Assembly: GCF_035222275.1 (NCBI RefSeq) | Contig: NC_085885.1 | Span: 2,728,001-2,792,000, forward strand | Reading direction: 5' to 3' | Source of the DNA: Podospora bellae-mahoneyi | Taxonomy: Eukaryota > Ascomycota > Sordariomycetes > Sordariales > Podosporaceae | DNA: 64,000 nt | Part shown: positions 11,177-21,077 of the stretch, one piece after another | How the letters are laid out: every line of letters starts with the position of its first letter | How positions within the stretch are numbered: the stretch's first letter is position 1 | Made by a program: the position numbers and the translations under genes | Notes under the pieces: generated by a model | What the model was told of the DNA's origin: nothing | The model's input: the letters and a program-made list of their open reading frames with translations, nothing else | Databases searched by the model: none

Positions 11177-11927
11177 GGAGGTGATGATGGATGGATGAGA
11201 GAACAGTTTTCTTTTGTGTTGGGTAAGCGCCGTTGGGCTAGGTCTTGAATTTTTTTGGATAAGCAGCGACTTGTTTTATGGGAAAGGGTATCAATCTAGA
11301 GTCGGTTAGCACGGTTAGGCATTCAGAAGAAATTGACAATGTAATTTAGTTTTCAAACCAAAATTCTTTCACATCAAAAGAAAAAAATCGCGACAAAATT
11401 CAAAACAAAAAAAAAAAAAAAATTAAAAAAGCTCACCAGACCACCTCCCACCGAGGCTACCATCTCGCAAACTCCCTCCCAAGGGAGTCACCAAGATCGG
11501 GAGCCGGTGGAGAGATGGCACCAAGTTATCGTCGTCACGACGGAGCTTGGAAGTCTAGCTACGAAAACCCTGCCGTGCGGGTTGTACCACCATGGGGAGT
11601 CAAACGGGTGACCTCCTGCGCAGTTTTGGCCGAGACCAAGTTCTGGCAGGGTGGGAAAGCGCACTCTTGCACACTGACAGTTGCGCCATCCAAGCTGCGT
11701 TCTTCTGGTTCAACTGCCAGTGTAGGATCGACGGAGGATGAGGTCGGACGTGGAGTATATATACCCGTGCCTTCTCTGGAGCATCCGCGCACAACAAACA
11801 CCTGTCACGCCCATCCCGCGTTGACTTCGTGTTTGTCATTCCAGACTCAACATTTCCGTTCTTGGTTGACCAGCTGCTTGCTTGCTACTTCATCCCACTT
11901 CTTCCCTCCACACTTTGATGCCCAGGC
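11177..11927. other. Convergent 3' intergenic region
   Basis: Lies between the SUR7-family gene (+) and TRAPPC12 (-). Contains A-rich tracts at about 11386-11430. No gene is seen. Confidence 0.5.
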
Positions 11928-13580
11928 TCACAACTTGAAATCGGCATTTGTCTTCTCCCATCCATCATTCGTCTCTTCCATCGCCGCCACCTTTTCCGAC
12001 AATCTGACCTTCAAGCTGCGCGCCCTCTCCGTGCACAACTCATACATCGTTGTCAAATTAAACAACAAAGTATGCGACGACCGACCAGCATCCACCATTC
12101 CCTCCAACAATGCTCGTCCCTACAGTTAAAAACATTAGCAACTCTCTCATCTCAACAAACAAAAGGAAAACACAACTCACCTCCTGCATCCTCCCCACAT
12201 AAAGCAAACAAACGGCCAAATTCACCATCACCATCTCATCCCCTTCTTCCTCCTCCTCCAACTCCCTCCACTTCGCCACCGCCTCCTCATACTCCCCATC
12301 CGCCATATCACATAAGGCCAAAACCACCTTCTCCCCCCTCGTGACCCCCCTCCCCTCCCCATTCATCACACACCCCCTCGCGGCATCCACATCCCCCAAC
12401 CTCAACCAAAGCAACGCCCTCATCATCTCCATCTTCCCCCCATCCCCAATCTTCAACCCCCTCAAGTGCTCCCCCGCCCCCTTCACATCCCCCATCTCCA
12501 CCAACGCCCCCGCAACCCTCACCCCCAAATCCTCCAGCCTCTCCCTCCACAGCTCCCGCGAAGAGTTATCATGCTCCCCCATCGCCTCACCCAACTTCAC
12601 CCTCGCCTCCCTCGCCAGCTCATAATAACTCATCACCGCCCGCCTCAAATCCCCAAACCCAATCGCCTGCAGTCGTACATTCAACACCCTCAACCCCCAC
12701 GGAACAAGATGATGTGTCTTTCCCGACGTGGGATCCTCAGAGAGATAAAACGCGCTGTTCAGATCCCCCAACGCTTTCACTTCCTGCGCCGCCAAGTCGG
12801 TCGAGTTGATCAAGGTCAGGCAGGCCCACCGGGTGTACAACAGGTCAAAAATCCTGACGTGGTCCGACGGGTCCGGCTGCTGGGGGGTGCGGCCTGTTCC
12901 GGTGAGGGTTTGCACGGCTGATATGGCGGCCGCGCGGAAGTGGCCCTTTTCCAAGAGTTCGGGAAGGGGGGTTTCGGGCGGCGGTTGCTTGGTTGAGTTG
13001 CGGAAGGCGGGGGGGATGTTGAGTGGGGTGAGGGGGTGGAAGATTTCGGGGCGGAGGAGGAAGGAGAAGTCTTTTGGTCGGAGGGGGGCGGTGCTGCCTG
13101 GGGGTGGCCGGCGGGGGGTTCCTGGTGTCGGGGAAAGTGCTGGGGAACGGGGGAGGGGGGAGGTAGCGCGGGGGGTGTGAGAGGGGTGCATTCTGGGGGT
13201 TGGCTGGGGGATGAGCTGTGGGTTGGGGGATGAGGGGGTAGGTGCTGGGGTTGTGGTGGTTGTTGATGATGATGATGGTGGTGGGATGGTGGTTGATGGC
13301 TGGGAGGTTGCTGGTGGTGGGGCTAGCGGGCTGGTTGGGGGGACGGAAAGAAGGATGGGTTAGTTGTGGTGTGTTGAGATGTGAGAGAAGAGTTAGGTTA
13401 CGGAGGAACTCACTCGGCGGCGTCGAGCGGACCTTTGGTGGAGGAGCGAGGGCGGGTGGCTTTGGAGTTTGGCAGGTCAGGACCGGACACAGATGTCAAG
13501 TGACGGTGGCTGGACGTACCTTTGACGGCCGACCGGGTTCGTTTGTGGCCCTTGCCGTCTTCTGGTTGTGTCTGATCCAT
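11928..13580 (-). CDS. TRAPPC12-like TPR protein
   Basis: Three exons, complement(11928..12119, 12181..13330, 13414..13580), give 502 aa. The introns (12120-12180, 13331-13413) have GTGAGT donors. The N-terminal ~130 residues are Pro/Ser/Thr-rich and disordered. The rest is helical TPR-like sequence, with LYTRWACLTLINSTDLAAQE, DLRRAVMSYYELAREARVKL and the C-terminal block FNLTTMYELCTERARSLKV, which is typical of trafficking protein particle complex subunit 12. TRAPP complexes act as Rab/Ypt exchange factors in ER-Golgi traffic. The first exon contains a GTACGT that could mark an optional intron. The family call is strong because of the C-terminal block; the complex role is by homology. Confidence 0.88.
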
Positions 13581-14208
13581 TGTAGTGTTTGGTAAGCGCC
13601 TGGTGGTACTGAAAATGGAATGTTGGGGACGATTCGCAGTGTAAACCAGGGGACGGAACTGGAGTGAGGTTGAGAACGATGGGGCTGGTGGGGCAACTTG
13701 CCATGCCTCATGACAGCTGCGTCTGGCCGTCAGCACTGAAATCGGGCCGCCACGACAAGATAAAGGACACTGTAAGGTGAAATGCCTATCAGGTATCTTT
13801 GGAGGTTTATTAACTATCTTTCAAGGTACATCAACTATTTAGAAGGTAGAATGTCTGCTATTACTTGTTTGAAAAGGCCTGTTAGCTATATTTTGAGGCC
13901 TCTCAACTATCCTTTTTCAGATCTATTGCTATCTTCGAACGTCCATTAACTATTTTTAAAAGCCTGTCAATTAGGTTCAAGTCTCGATAACCGTGTTTTG
14001 TCCACGACGTACATGGCAACTGCCACTGCCTACATTACCCATCGACCTGCCCTCCGTCGTCCGACAGCAACATGAGCCAGAGGATTTCTGCACACATGGC
14101 TCTTTCACAACCATTCAACCTACCAGCTTAGCCAGGCATAACATTCATTCATCAAAACACATTCATTCATCAACACAACATTACAAACAACTATTAGCGC
14201 CCATCGTC
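13581..14208. other. AT-rich intergenic region with a decayed tandem repeat
   Basis: Upstream of TRAPPC12 (-) and of the broken coiled-coil gene (+). Contains the 21-nt repeat (separate entry). At about 14140-14178 there is also a two-copy ~18-nt repeat (ACATTCATTCATCAAAAC / ACATTCATTCATCAACAC). Confidence 0.6.
13790..13975. repeat. Degenerate 21-nt tandem repeat
   Basis: The word AACTAT or a one-base variant recurs at 13811, 13832, about 13854, 13883, 13904, 13926 and 13947. Spacing is 21-22 nt except for one 29-nt step. Each unit has roughly the form AACTATYTT-NN-AAGGCCTNTC. The copies differ from each other by several bases and the tract is AT-rich. Confidence 0.7.
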
Positions 14209-15983
14209 ATGGATCACGATCGCCATGCTCGACGAGAGTGGAATCACCGTTCGCGGGGTTACAGAATGGAGGGCCCTGTTTCCGGAATGATCGAAACTCT
14301 CGAAAGTGGAATAGGTGCCGACTAAACGCACCATGTCGAGATGAAACGGAACCTCCACTCGTCTTTCGCCATCCATTCGTCCATACATCTAGCCGACCAG
14401 CGGGGCGGGTTCGATGAGCGTTGTCGAGACCCCGGCCTCTTCGACAAAATCATGACTCCACCGCCCATGGGCGCAGGCGACTTGTTCCCCGGGTGCCTAG
14501 TATCAAAGTATGCGTACAAGGAGTGGGATGTCGACGGCAAGGACACCATCACGATGTAACTTTGTTTCGAACAGCCCAATCACTTGGGTTTGCCACCGGA
14601 GGCTATCACAGCCAATTTGGCGGTTGAGCTGTCTCCTCCCGCACCGCCCAACAGAGAGGGAGCGAAGTGGGAAAGGCATCGATACGGGCAGGTTTGGTTC
14701 CGGTTCAGCCTGAGCATGGATACCGACATCTTCAACATGGTGACCAAGAGTCTGGACTTGCCCGGGGAATTAGGAGCCATCAGGAAACTTCTCGCCACCG
14801 CCGACCTGTTGGTGCAAGCAGCAGCTGAGAATACCATACATTGCAACTATGGGAACAGACCTTGGCAGGGCCAACCCGTCGTGGCGCCCTCTGGGGCATC
14901 TAGCAATACGCCTGATGCCTCCGGCAGTAGAGCCGATGTCGTTCCCGCTGATACGGCTGCTGGCACTACAGCACTGGTGAACCTTCAAGGGGCTGGGGAT
15001 TAAGAGGTGGCGAAGTTGACGGCCGAAAGGGACAAGTTCAGAAGTGATTGGGCGATGTTATCGACAGAGATACGAAACTTGAAAAACAATCTGGCCGTCG
15101 AAAAAAAAACAGCGCGGAGACGGCAGAGAAGAAGTTGGAGAAGGCAGAGAAGGGGCTGGAGAAGGTAGTCGAGAAGGGAGATAGGTTGAAGTCAAACTCC
15201 GAAAGGCAGGCCAAGCAAATCACAGCCCTGAATTATGCTCAAGTAAAACTCAGGAATGAGAACGCAAAACTCAAGGAGGAGCGGGCAGAGGCGCAAAATA
15301 CAAAAAAAAAGTTGGAAAGAGAAGCCAAAGACCACAGAGGGAAGAACGCTGTCTTGGAGGAAGATCAGAAGGCCGAAGAGGACAGGCAGCAGGAGGCTCG
15401 TGAGGAGGAGGACATGAGGCAGAAGATGCTTGATGCCAGAGAACAGAGCTTTTGTGAATGGGAAAGGTTGCTCGAGCAGAGGGAAAGGTGACTGGCCGAG
15501 AGGAACACCATGAACCCAGGATCGCATACCCAGATGTCTTCCGAACATGTCCAGCAACAGCCTCAACCTTACCCTGTGGGCCCGAACAGTCATCAGTTCT
15601 ACGCAGCTCTCGAGACATTGCGGTATTGTTTTCACCAAAACATGAATGCTGTGTCCTGGCAAGAGTAGCAGCTTCGGCAGAGCCACCAGGAGCTTGAGCA
15701 GAGAACTCAAGAAATGCAGCGCACTTGGGATGCCCAATTCAAAGATCGGACGGCCCTGGAAGTCGAACTCGAGAAGAGGGAGAAAGGGCTGCAGAAAAAA
15801 GAGCTAGACCTGGAAAAGGCTGCCCGGGACCTTGCAGCCAAGGCCGAGGGCGCGCCTCAGCCGCAGCAGCAGGCCCTTCAGAATGGGACTTCTCAAGAAG
15901 ACAACAACACCATTCTGGAGGAGCCTTTCCGTCCGATTCCGGCATCTGATAATGCGGCAAGTGAAAGAAGGCAAAGTATTTGA
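14209..15983 (+). pseudogene. Broken gene for a long coiled-coil protein
   Basis: From ATG 14209 one frame continues to about 15100, and the next frame over from there to 15983, giving about 590 codons of protein-like sequence. Five stops interrupt it: TAA 14323, TAA 14557, TAA 15001, TGA 15489 and TAG 15666. There is a one-base shift at the A9 run 15101-15109. The first half has folded-looking segments (YGQVWFRFSLSMDTD, GAIRKLLATADLLVQAAAEN). The second half is a heptad-like Glu/Lys-rich coiled coil (EKKLEKAEKGLEKVVEKGDR) followed by a Gln-rich linker and a second coil. Every stop is one C-to-T change from CAA, CAG or CGA, and four are of CpA-to-TpA type. I do not recognise the family. A multi-exon gene is unlikely because the frame is kept across the stops. 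Confidence 0.65.
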
Positions 15984-16402
15984 GAAGGGTGACTGTTGTT
16001 TTGGGTGGGGGTGCTTGTGTCGATGATCTGTGGAGCAAGGATGGAAGGATTGGGTGGGTCATGGGGTAGCGATTGGAGATAGCGGATAATGAAGAATCGT
16101 TTGTTTGTTTGTTTATATGAGGTGTTGTGCGATGTGAACAGAGCGAGGGGGTGTTTATTTTGTCTAGTTATTACGTCTATCCAAACGACTTCGAGGATGG
16201 CCCCCCAAAAACAATAGTATCTATCATCAACGGGAAGAGAAGATTTCCAAAAGCAGAACACAGCCCAAAACCAGACGCCAGAATACCAAACACCAAACAC
16301 CAAACACCAAACACCAAACACCAACGGCACCTCCGAAAATATCTATCAGTTCCTTATGAAAGCACCGCCTTTTCCTCTTGTTCAGATCGAGATGAGCGTC
16401 GT
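15984..16402. other. Intergenic region with a short tandem repeat
   Basis: Between the broken coiled-coil gene and the small secreted protein gene. Five copies of the heptamer ACCAAAC occupy 16285-16319. No gene is seen. Confidence 0.6.
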
Positions 16403-16639
16403 CTAAAAGCTGCTGCAGTGAGCCCGCGTGGTGTCAGCCTGGAAGCAAGCCCCGTCTCCTTTGCACTGGGAGGAGAACTCCCAGACGTTGGCCACGTTGC
16501 AGACATAGATGGCGCCGTCGGGGGGCGGGGCGCCGAACTGGTTCCCGCAGGCGAGGTTGCCGGGTGTTGTGCACGAGGCTGCCAAGCTCAGGCGGACAAG
16601 AATCGCAAGGAGGAGAGCCGTAAAGGGGTTTGAGAGCAT
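16403..16639 (-). CDS. Small secreted cysteine-rich protein
   Basis: A single-exon gene of 78 aa starting at ATG 16637-16639. Residues 1-20 form a clear signal peptide (hydrophobic core TALLLAILVRLSLAA, small residues before the cut). The mature part of about 58 residues holds six Cys, enough for three disulfides, with the pattern C-x8-C-x15-C-x11-C-x5-C-x9-C. The size, signal and Cys number match the class of fungal small secreted proteins, among them effectors and antimicrobial or surface proteins. No known family is recognised. A TATATATC box lies 165 bp upstream on the same strand (16804-16810). It stands alone next to a broken gene, in the accessory half of the window. Confidence 0.75.
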   Translation of the reverse strand: MLSNPFTALLLAILVRLSLAASCTTPGNLACGNQFGAPPPDGAIYVCNVANVWEFSSQCKGDGACFQADTTRAHCSSF

Positions 16640-17496
16640 TTTGAATATTGGGAAAGTTGATGACTAGATTGAAGCTGGTGAATGGGGCAGTGGTTGTGTT
16701 TGCTGGGTATGCGGTTGGTGTTTTTTTTTTAAAAAAAAAAAGAAAAGAAAAGGGGGGGAGGGATGGTGTTGATGGATGGCAACCGAGGGGGGCGGGGAGG
16801 CTGATATATAGGGACATGCGAAGATTTGTTGTAGCTATTTATACGGTATCATCTTGTTTAGGTAGATATTGGCTGTTTCTATATGGAGAGACCACCGGTG
16901 AGACCAAGACGGACCGGTGTTAGGCCAAGCTCAATTACAATTCGGAAGTTTTGCGTCACAAATGCATCTCCGATGGTGTGTTCCACACTCTTGAGGAGCA
17001 GTAAAGTGTGCGGCATTCAACAGACGTTAGGAGGAAGCTGGAGGAAGGTCCGGTGTTACAAGACGGCACGGTCCATCAAAAATCGCCAAGATATATCTAA
17101 GCGGGCATAGAACCGATGAAAACCCGGCTGTTGTGCCTTGGGAGGCAAAGTCAACGCCGCAAGGCCCATTATCAAGCCGGAAGCATCTTTCAACCACCCC
17201 AAAAACACAGCTCGCAGGTCATGACATCTATTTAAGGAGTGTAAAGCTTTCAAGTGGGTATATAAGCGAACGTAAAAAGCAGAGAGAGAGATGTTAAAAA
17301 GGACTGTCGTGGGCCCGTTCCTGTGCCCCCAAAAATGTCAAAGCCGTGCCGTGATTCCGTAAAAAAAAACTAAATAAATAAAAAAAATAAAAAGAGTCTA
17401 TATATGCGCAACCAAAAATATCCAACCCTCCGCCGCGCTGCCCGAAAACAAAGAAGTAAACCAATCGACCAAAAACTCCAACAGTGGCGGGTCAAG
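16640..17496. other. Intergenic region
   Basis: Promoter of the small secreted protein gene (TATATATC on the minus strand, 16804-16810) and 3' side of the rhodopsin-fold gene. A T9/A10 switch lies at about 16721-16740. No gene is seen. Confidence 0.55.
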
Positions 17497-18844
17497 TTAA
17501 TCTCGAGTGATGGTCCACTTTGTCGAGACGTGGATGGCCGAGGTTTCGGTTGGGGAGCCGACTTCCGGGTCAGGGCGTGCTGCTGTTGACGTTGTCAGCT
17601 TGCGTTCAGAGCAGCCGTCGTTGTTGCTGTCCGAGTCGCGGTCTTTGTCGTCCTCCTAATGGAAAATCAGTCAGCATCATTGTTGGGCTGGAGTCGATGG
17701 AAGATACAACATACCAACTCGATCCAAGCATTGTAGTTGCCCTTGACTGATGGTAATGGCGTGGCCTTGCCGCTTCGTGCGCCTTGGCCTGTGCTGGGGT
17801 CGGCATAGCCAGAGTTGCCGGCGGACGACTTGTACTTCTTTCTCCACCGAGTGTAAAAGGGCCGGAGCATCGGAATGTTGATGCAGATGCCAGCAAGCAT
17901 GAGTTCGATGCTGCAGAGCATAAAAGTGGTGAAGGAGGTGCCGGTGAAGTTGCCAACCATGTCGATGACAAAGATTTCACCAAAGCGGACGAGGCCGATT
18001 ACGACGCAACTGGACATGCAGTGTTAGGCTGGGACAAACATTGGGCGAGGGAGGGAACGTTGCATACGCGAGTCCGATGGCAAAGCACGAAGCAACGGCA
18101 ACCTTTTCTGTCGTCCTCATTTGCAGTGACCAAACCGTCCGCATGGGTAGGACGATGATCATGAGGTCAGTCAAGATGTTGGTCATGATGACACACTTCA
18201 GCACCAAGATTTGGTCCATGCATTTGCCGATACGCATCAGTGTCCATTGTTGCTCAATGGGGTCGCAGAGGAAGGTCAAGACAAAGGTGAAGATGATGGC
18301 CCAGGCTATGCAAATGCCCGAGACGATCCAGATCCAGACTTTGAGATGTACGGAAAAGGCTCGAAGGTAAAACCACAGCTGGCTCATCTTGAGGGCAAAC
18401 AAGGCCCAGACGTAAACGATGGTGAAAATGAAGGTAATCTTCATCATGAACTCCAGGTTGTTCATGACTGTGATTTGTCAGTACAGCCGTCCATCGCTGG
18501 CGGTCTTCCATATGGACTCACGTGTGGGAAATAGCGGGGAGTCTGGGATCATGTCGTGCCCTACACCAGAGGAAAAGACTGCAGCATTGAACCCGATGGT
18601 GGTTCCAGTAAGGCACTGTTCAATTTGTGCATGGTTAGAACCCGTCGGCCACGGCAGCATCCCCCCAAGAAGCACTCACAAAGGCAGCGACAGCCAGAAC
18701 ATCATCGAGTCCGAGCCCGATTCCCTTGTGTCGAGCAACCACCCTGCCGGCAACCACAAACCCAAAGACGACCCATAAAAAAGATATCGCAATTATGGCG
18801 TCCCGGGCCCGGTCGACCATGGGGATGTTTATCCTTTCGCCCAT
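17497..18844 (-). CDS. PTH11-like / rhodopsin-domain integral membrane protein
   Basis: Five exons, complement(17497..17655, 17715..18009, 18068..18467, 18522..18615, 18680..18844), give 370 aa; all four introns are 54-64 nt. Seven membrane segments are visible in order, starting with DAIIAISFLWVVFGFVVAG and ending with TFMLCSIELMLAGICINIPM. The marks of the fungal rhodopsin-domain (SAT4/PTH11-like) family are GLGLDDVLAV after TM1, LCDPIEQQW between TM4 and TM5, and the final IEL...ICINIPMLRPFYTRW. The cytoplasmic tail is Ser/Asp-rich. Members are surface proteins; PTH11 itself is a receptor for host-surface cues in the rice blast fungus. The ligand and role here are unknown. The start ATG 18842-18844 precedes MGERINIPMVDRARD. 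Confidence 0.85.
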
Positions 18845-21077
18845 CGTTCCTGTGTCTGTCGTCGCCCTTCCTCTGAAGCCTCCTGTCAAAGAACCGCCTG
18901 TGATATCCAACAATCGCAATGGGGTATGGTAGGGACCGTCCGTGTCGTGCCGTAAAACAAACAAAGGAGCGTAACGAAGAGTTGATCTGAAGAGCAACCG
19001 TCTGTGCTTGGGCACGAGCTGTGGGATCAAAAAGTATTTTAAACGAGCGACACGAATGGCAAGGAGCAAGGAAAGTTTTCAAGTGCTCATCTGTGAGCCA
19101 GTGATCAGCATCTTCCCCAGAGAGACCTTATGGGTTCTTCTTCTCAAACACAACCCTTGTCGCGATTTGCGGCTTCGCGTGGGAGGCGAAGGAAGAAGGC
19201 GTCAACGTTTTTTTTCTTCTTGCGGTCATTCTGGAAGAGGCCCTGACTGATACGGTGTTGCAGTGCATTTCCCTCCCAGCAGCCCCCCATCATCTCCGCC
19301 GACAGGGACCTGTAATGAAGCTGGTCAAACCAAGGAGGCCGGAACGGCACCCGGACTAGCTTCCGGAGACACGACAGTGCTTTTTGTTCTGGGCCCCTTC
19401 CTGCCGGTCGGTCACGGAAAGCAGGTAGGTAGCATATGGCCAAGCTGACGAGACAAAAGCTGATGTTGATGCCCCCGGGGCTCCCGGCACAGTTCCGCGT
19501 GGAAAAGACCGGCGCTGGAGCGGTCGGTCTTGGTATTCTCTTGGCGGTGAGAAGAGCGGGCACTTGGAGCTTGATAGGTGGCTCTTTGTGGGCTGCTGAT
19601 GGAGCTCGTTTCATGCACTCCCCTGCTTCTTGGTGGCATTTCCGGTTTTCGCTCAAAATGTCGTGGGCAAATTCCCTGACCAAAAATGCAAACTGTGGTT
19701 CGGCAGATGGAGCTGGGAACATGGCGGTAACACCAGAAAACGGCTGGCTTGGCGGTCGTCGAAGAATGTCCCGACCGACTGGAACCGACACAATCCTTCA
19801 AGATCTTTGGCAGCGGCCGAACGCCACATGTCTCTCCTCTGCCGCATGCCCCATCACCAACAACCCAGCAGGGAGGGTTGAACCGTGTGAAGAGTGAACA
19901 CAAGTTCTTTTCCCACTGGGAACTTGGACAAAACAGCGGGGAGAGAAGGCCGGTTGAGAAAGCGGATTGGCCAGTTGCTCCACTCGGCAACACGGCCACT
20001 AAGTGCCGCTGCGACCCGCTGCACTAGTGCTGCTTGGCGCATCCTTCGCCTCTCGGCGGCTCCCCAAATATTACAAGGTTCACCTTTTGATTTTCATCAG
20101 CGGTCGAAGCTGCACCTCTCGACCGATACGGCAACGGCCACTTTTTCTCATATCAATCATCTCGCGCTCTTCGCTGCCGTTTTGCCATCCTGGTCCCGCT
20201 GATCCGGACAGGACAACTGATCGTCAGGGTCCAGACATCTGAGACACTCTCCAAGTTGCCAAACCTGAAAGACGCCGAAAGTTCAACCGCCACCAAAAGC
20301 ATCGTGAGTCCCACCTCACGATACAACATTTTAACCAAGTTGCCCCTCACCTCGCTTCGGCTTTGCAGCAGCACGCATTCAGGGGCACGACGTGCCAGGC
20401 TCACCTCACCTCCCCTTCACCCCCATTTCCTCGGAACTCCCGTCACCCCAGCCAGAACCCATGCTGACAGCCCACACCCTTCAGCCTCGTCCAATCTTGT
20501 CATCGAAAACCATCTTTCCGTCGCCATTGCTCTCGCCAGCAACACCATCATGGTTGTCCTGGTGTTTCTGCCGGCCACGATGGCGGAATATGCTATTCAC
20601 GTGGAGGCGGCCTTTACGTGACAAGCCATGTCACAGAACAACTATTGAACCCCAGTGCCAGCGAGGTGGTCGTGATCGACAGCCCAGGCAGAACCGGAGG
20701 AGACTCCTGCCCGGTTTTCTCGGAGTCTCTTTCCCGCATCCGGTTTAACCAAGTGGGCCACCACTTTGCTAAATATGCTGGATGCCAGTTAACAGCACAT
20801 AACTCACCACTCTCACCTCCACGTCGCCGTCAGTCTCCAAGATGGCGGGTCTCGTGTGCTTCTTTCGGTCTAGCAACTGATGAGAAAGCGGAGTCGCGGT
20901 GAGGGATGTAAGACCTAGTGTGGTGATAGGGAGTAACTATCGGTTTTCAAAGTGGCATGCATAGAGCCCTGACGAGGAGATCCCTCCCCTTTCCAGCTCC
21001 CCGGGACGCCTTCCTCTCTTCTTATTTCTCCTGGGTTCTTCTTTGATTCTCCAAACTGCCGTGCCCCAGCTCGGCAG
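18845..21077. other. 2.2-kb gene-free divergent region
   Basis: Between the rhodopsin-fold gene (-) and the P450 (+). Both strands have medium-length open frames, but none shows protein-like composition, splice-joined neighbours or a known motif. The regulatory content is not resolvable from sequence. Confidence 0.45.

Noticed and set aside
19144-20621. Medium-length frames on both strands upstream of the P450
   Set aside because: They mirror each other on opposite strands, most lack a proper ATG, and their composition is not protein-like. No splice-joined neighbours were found.
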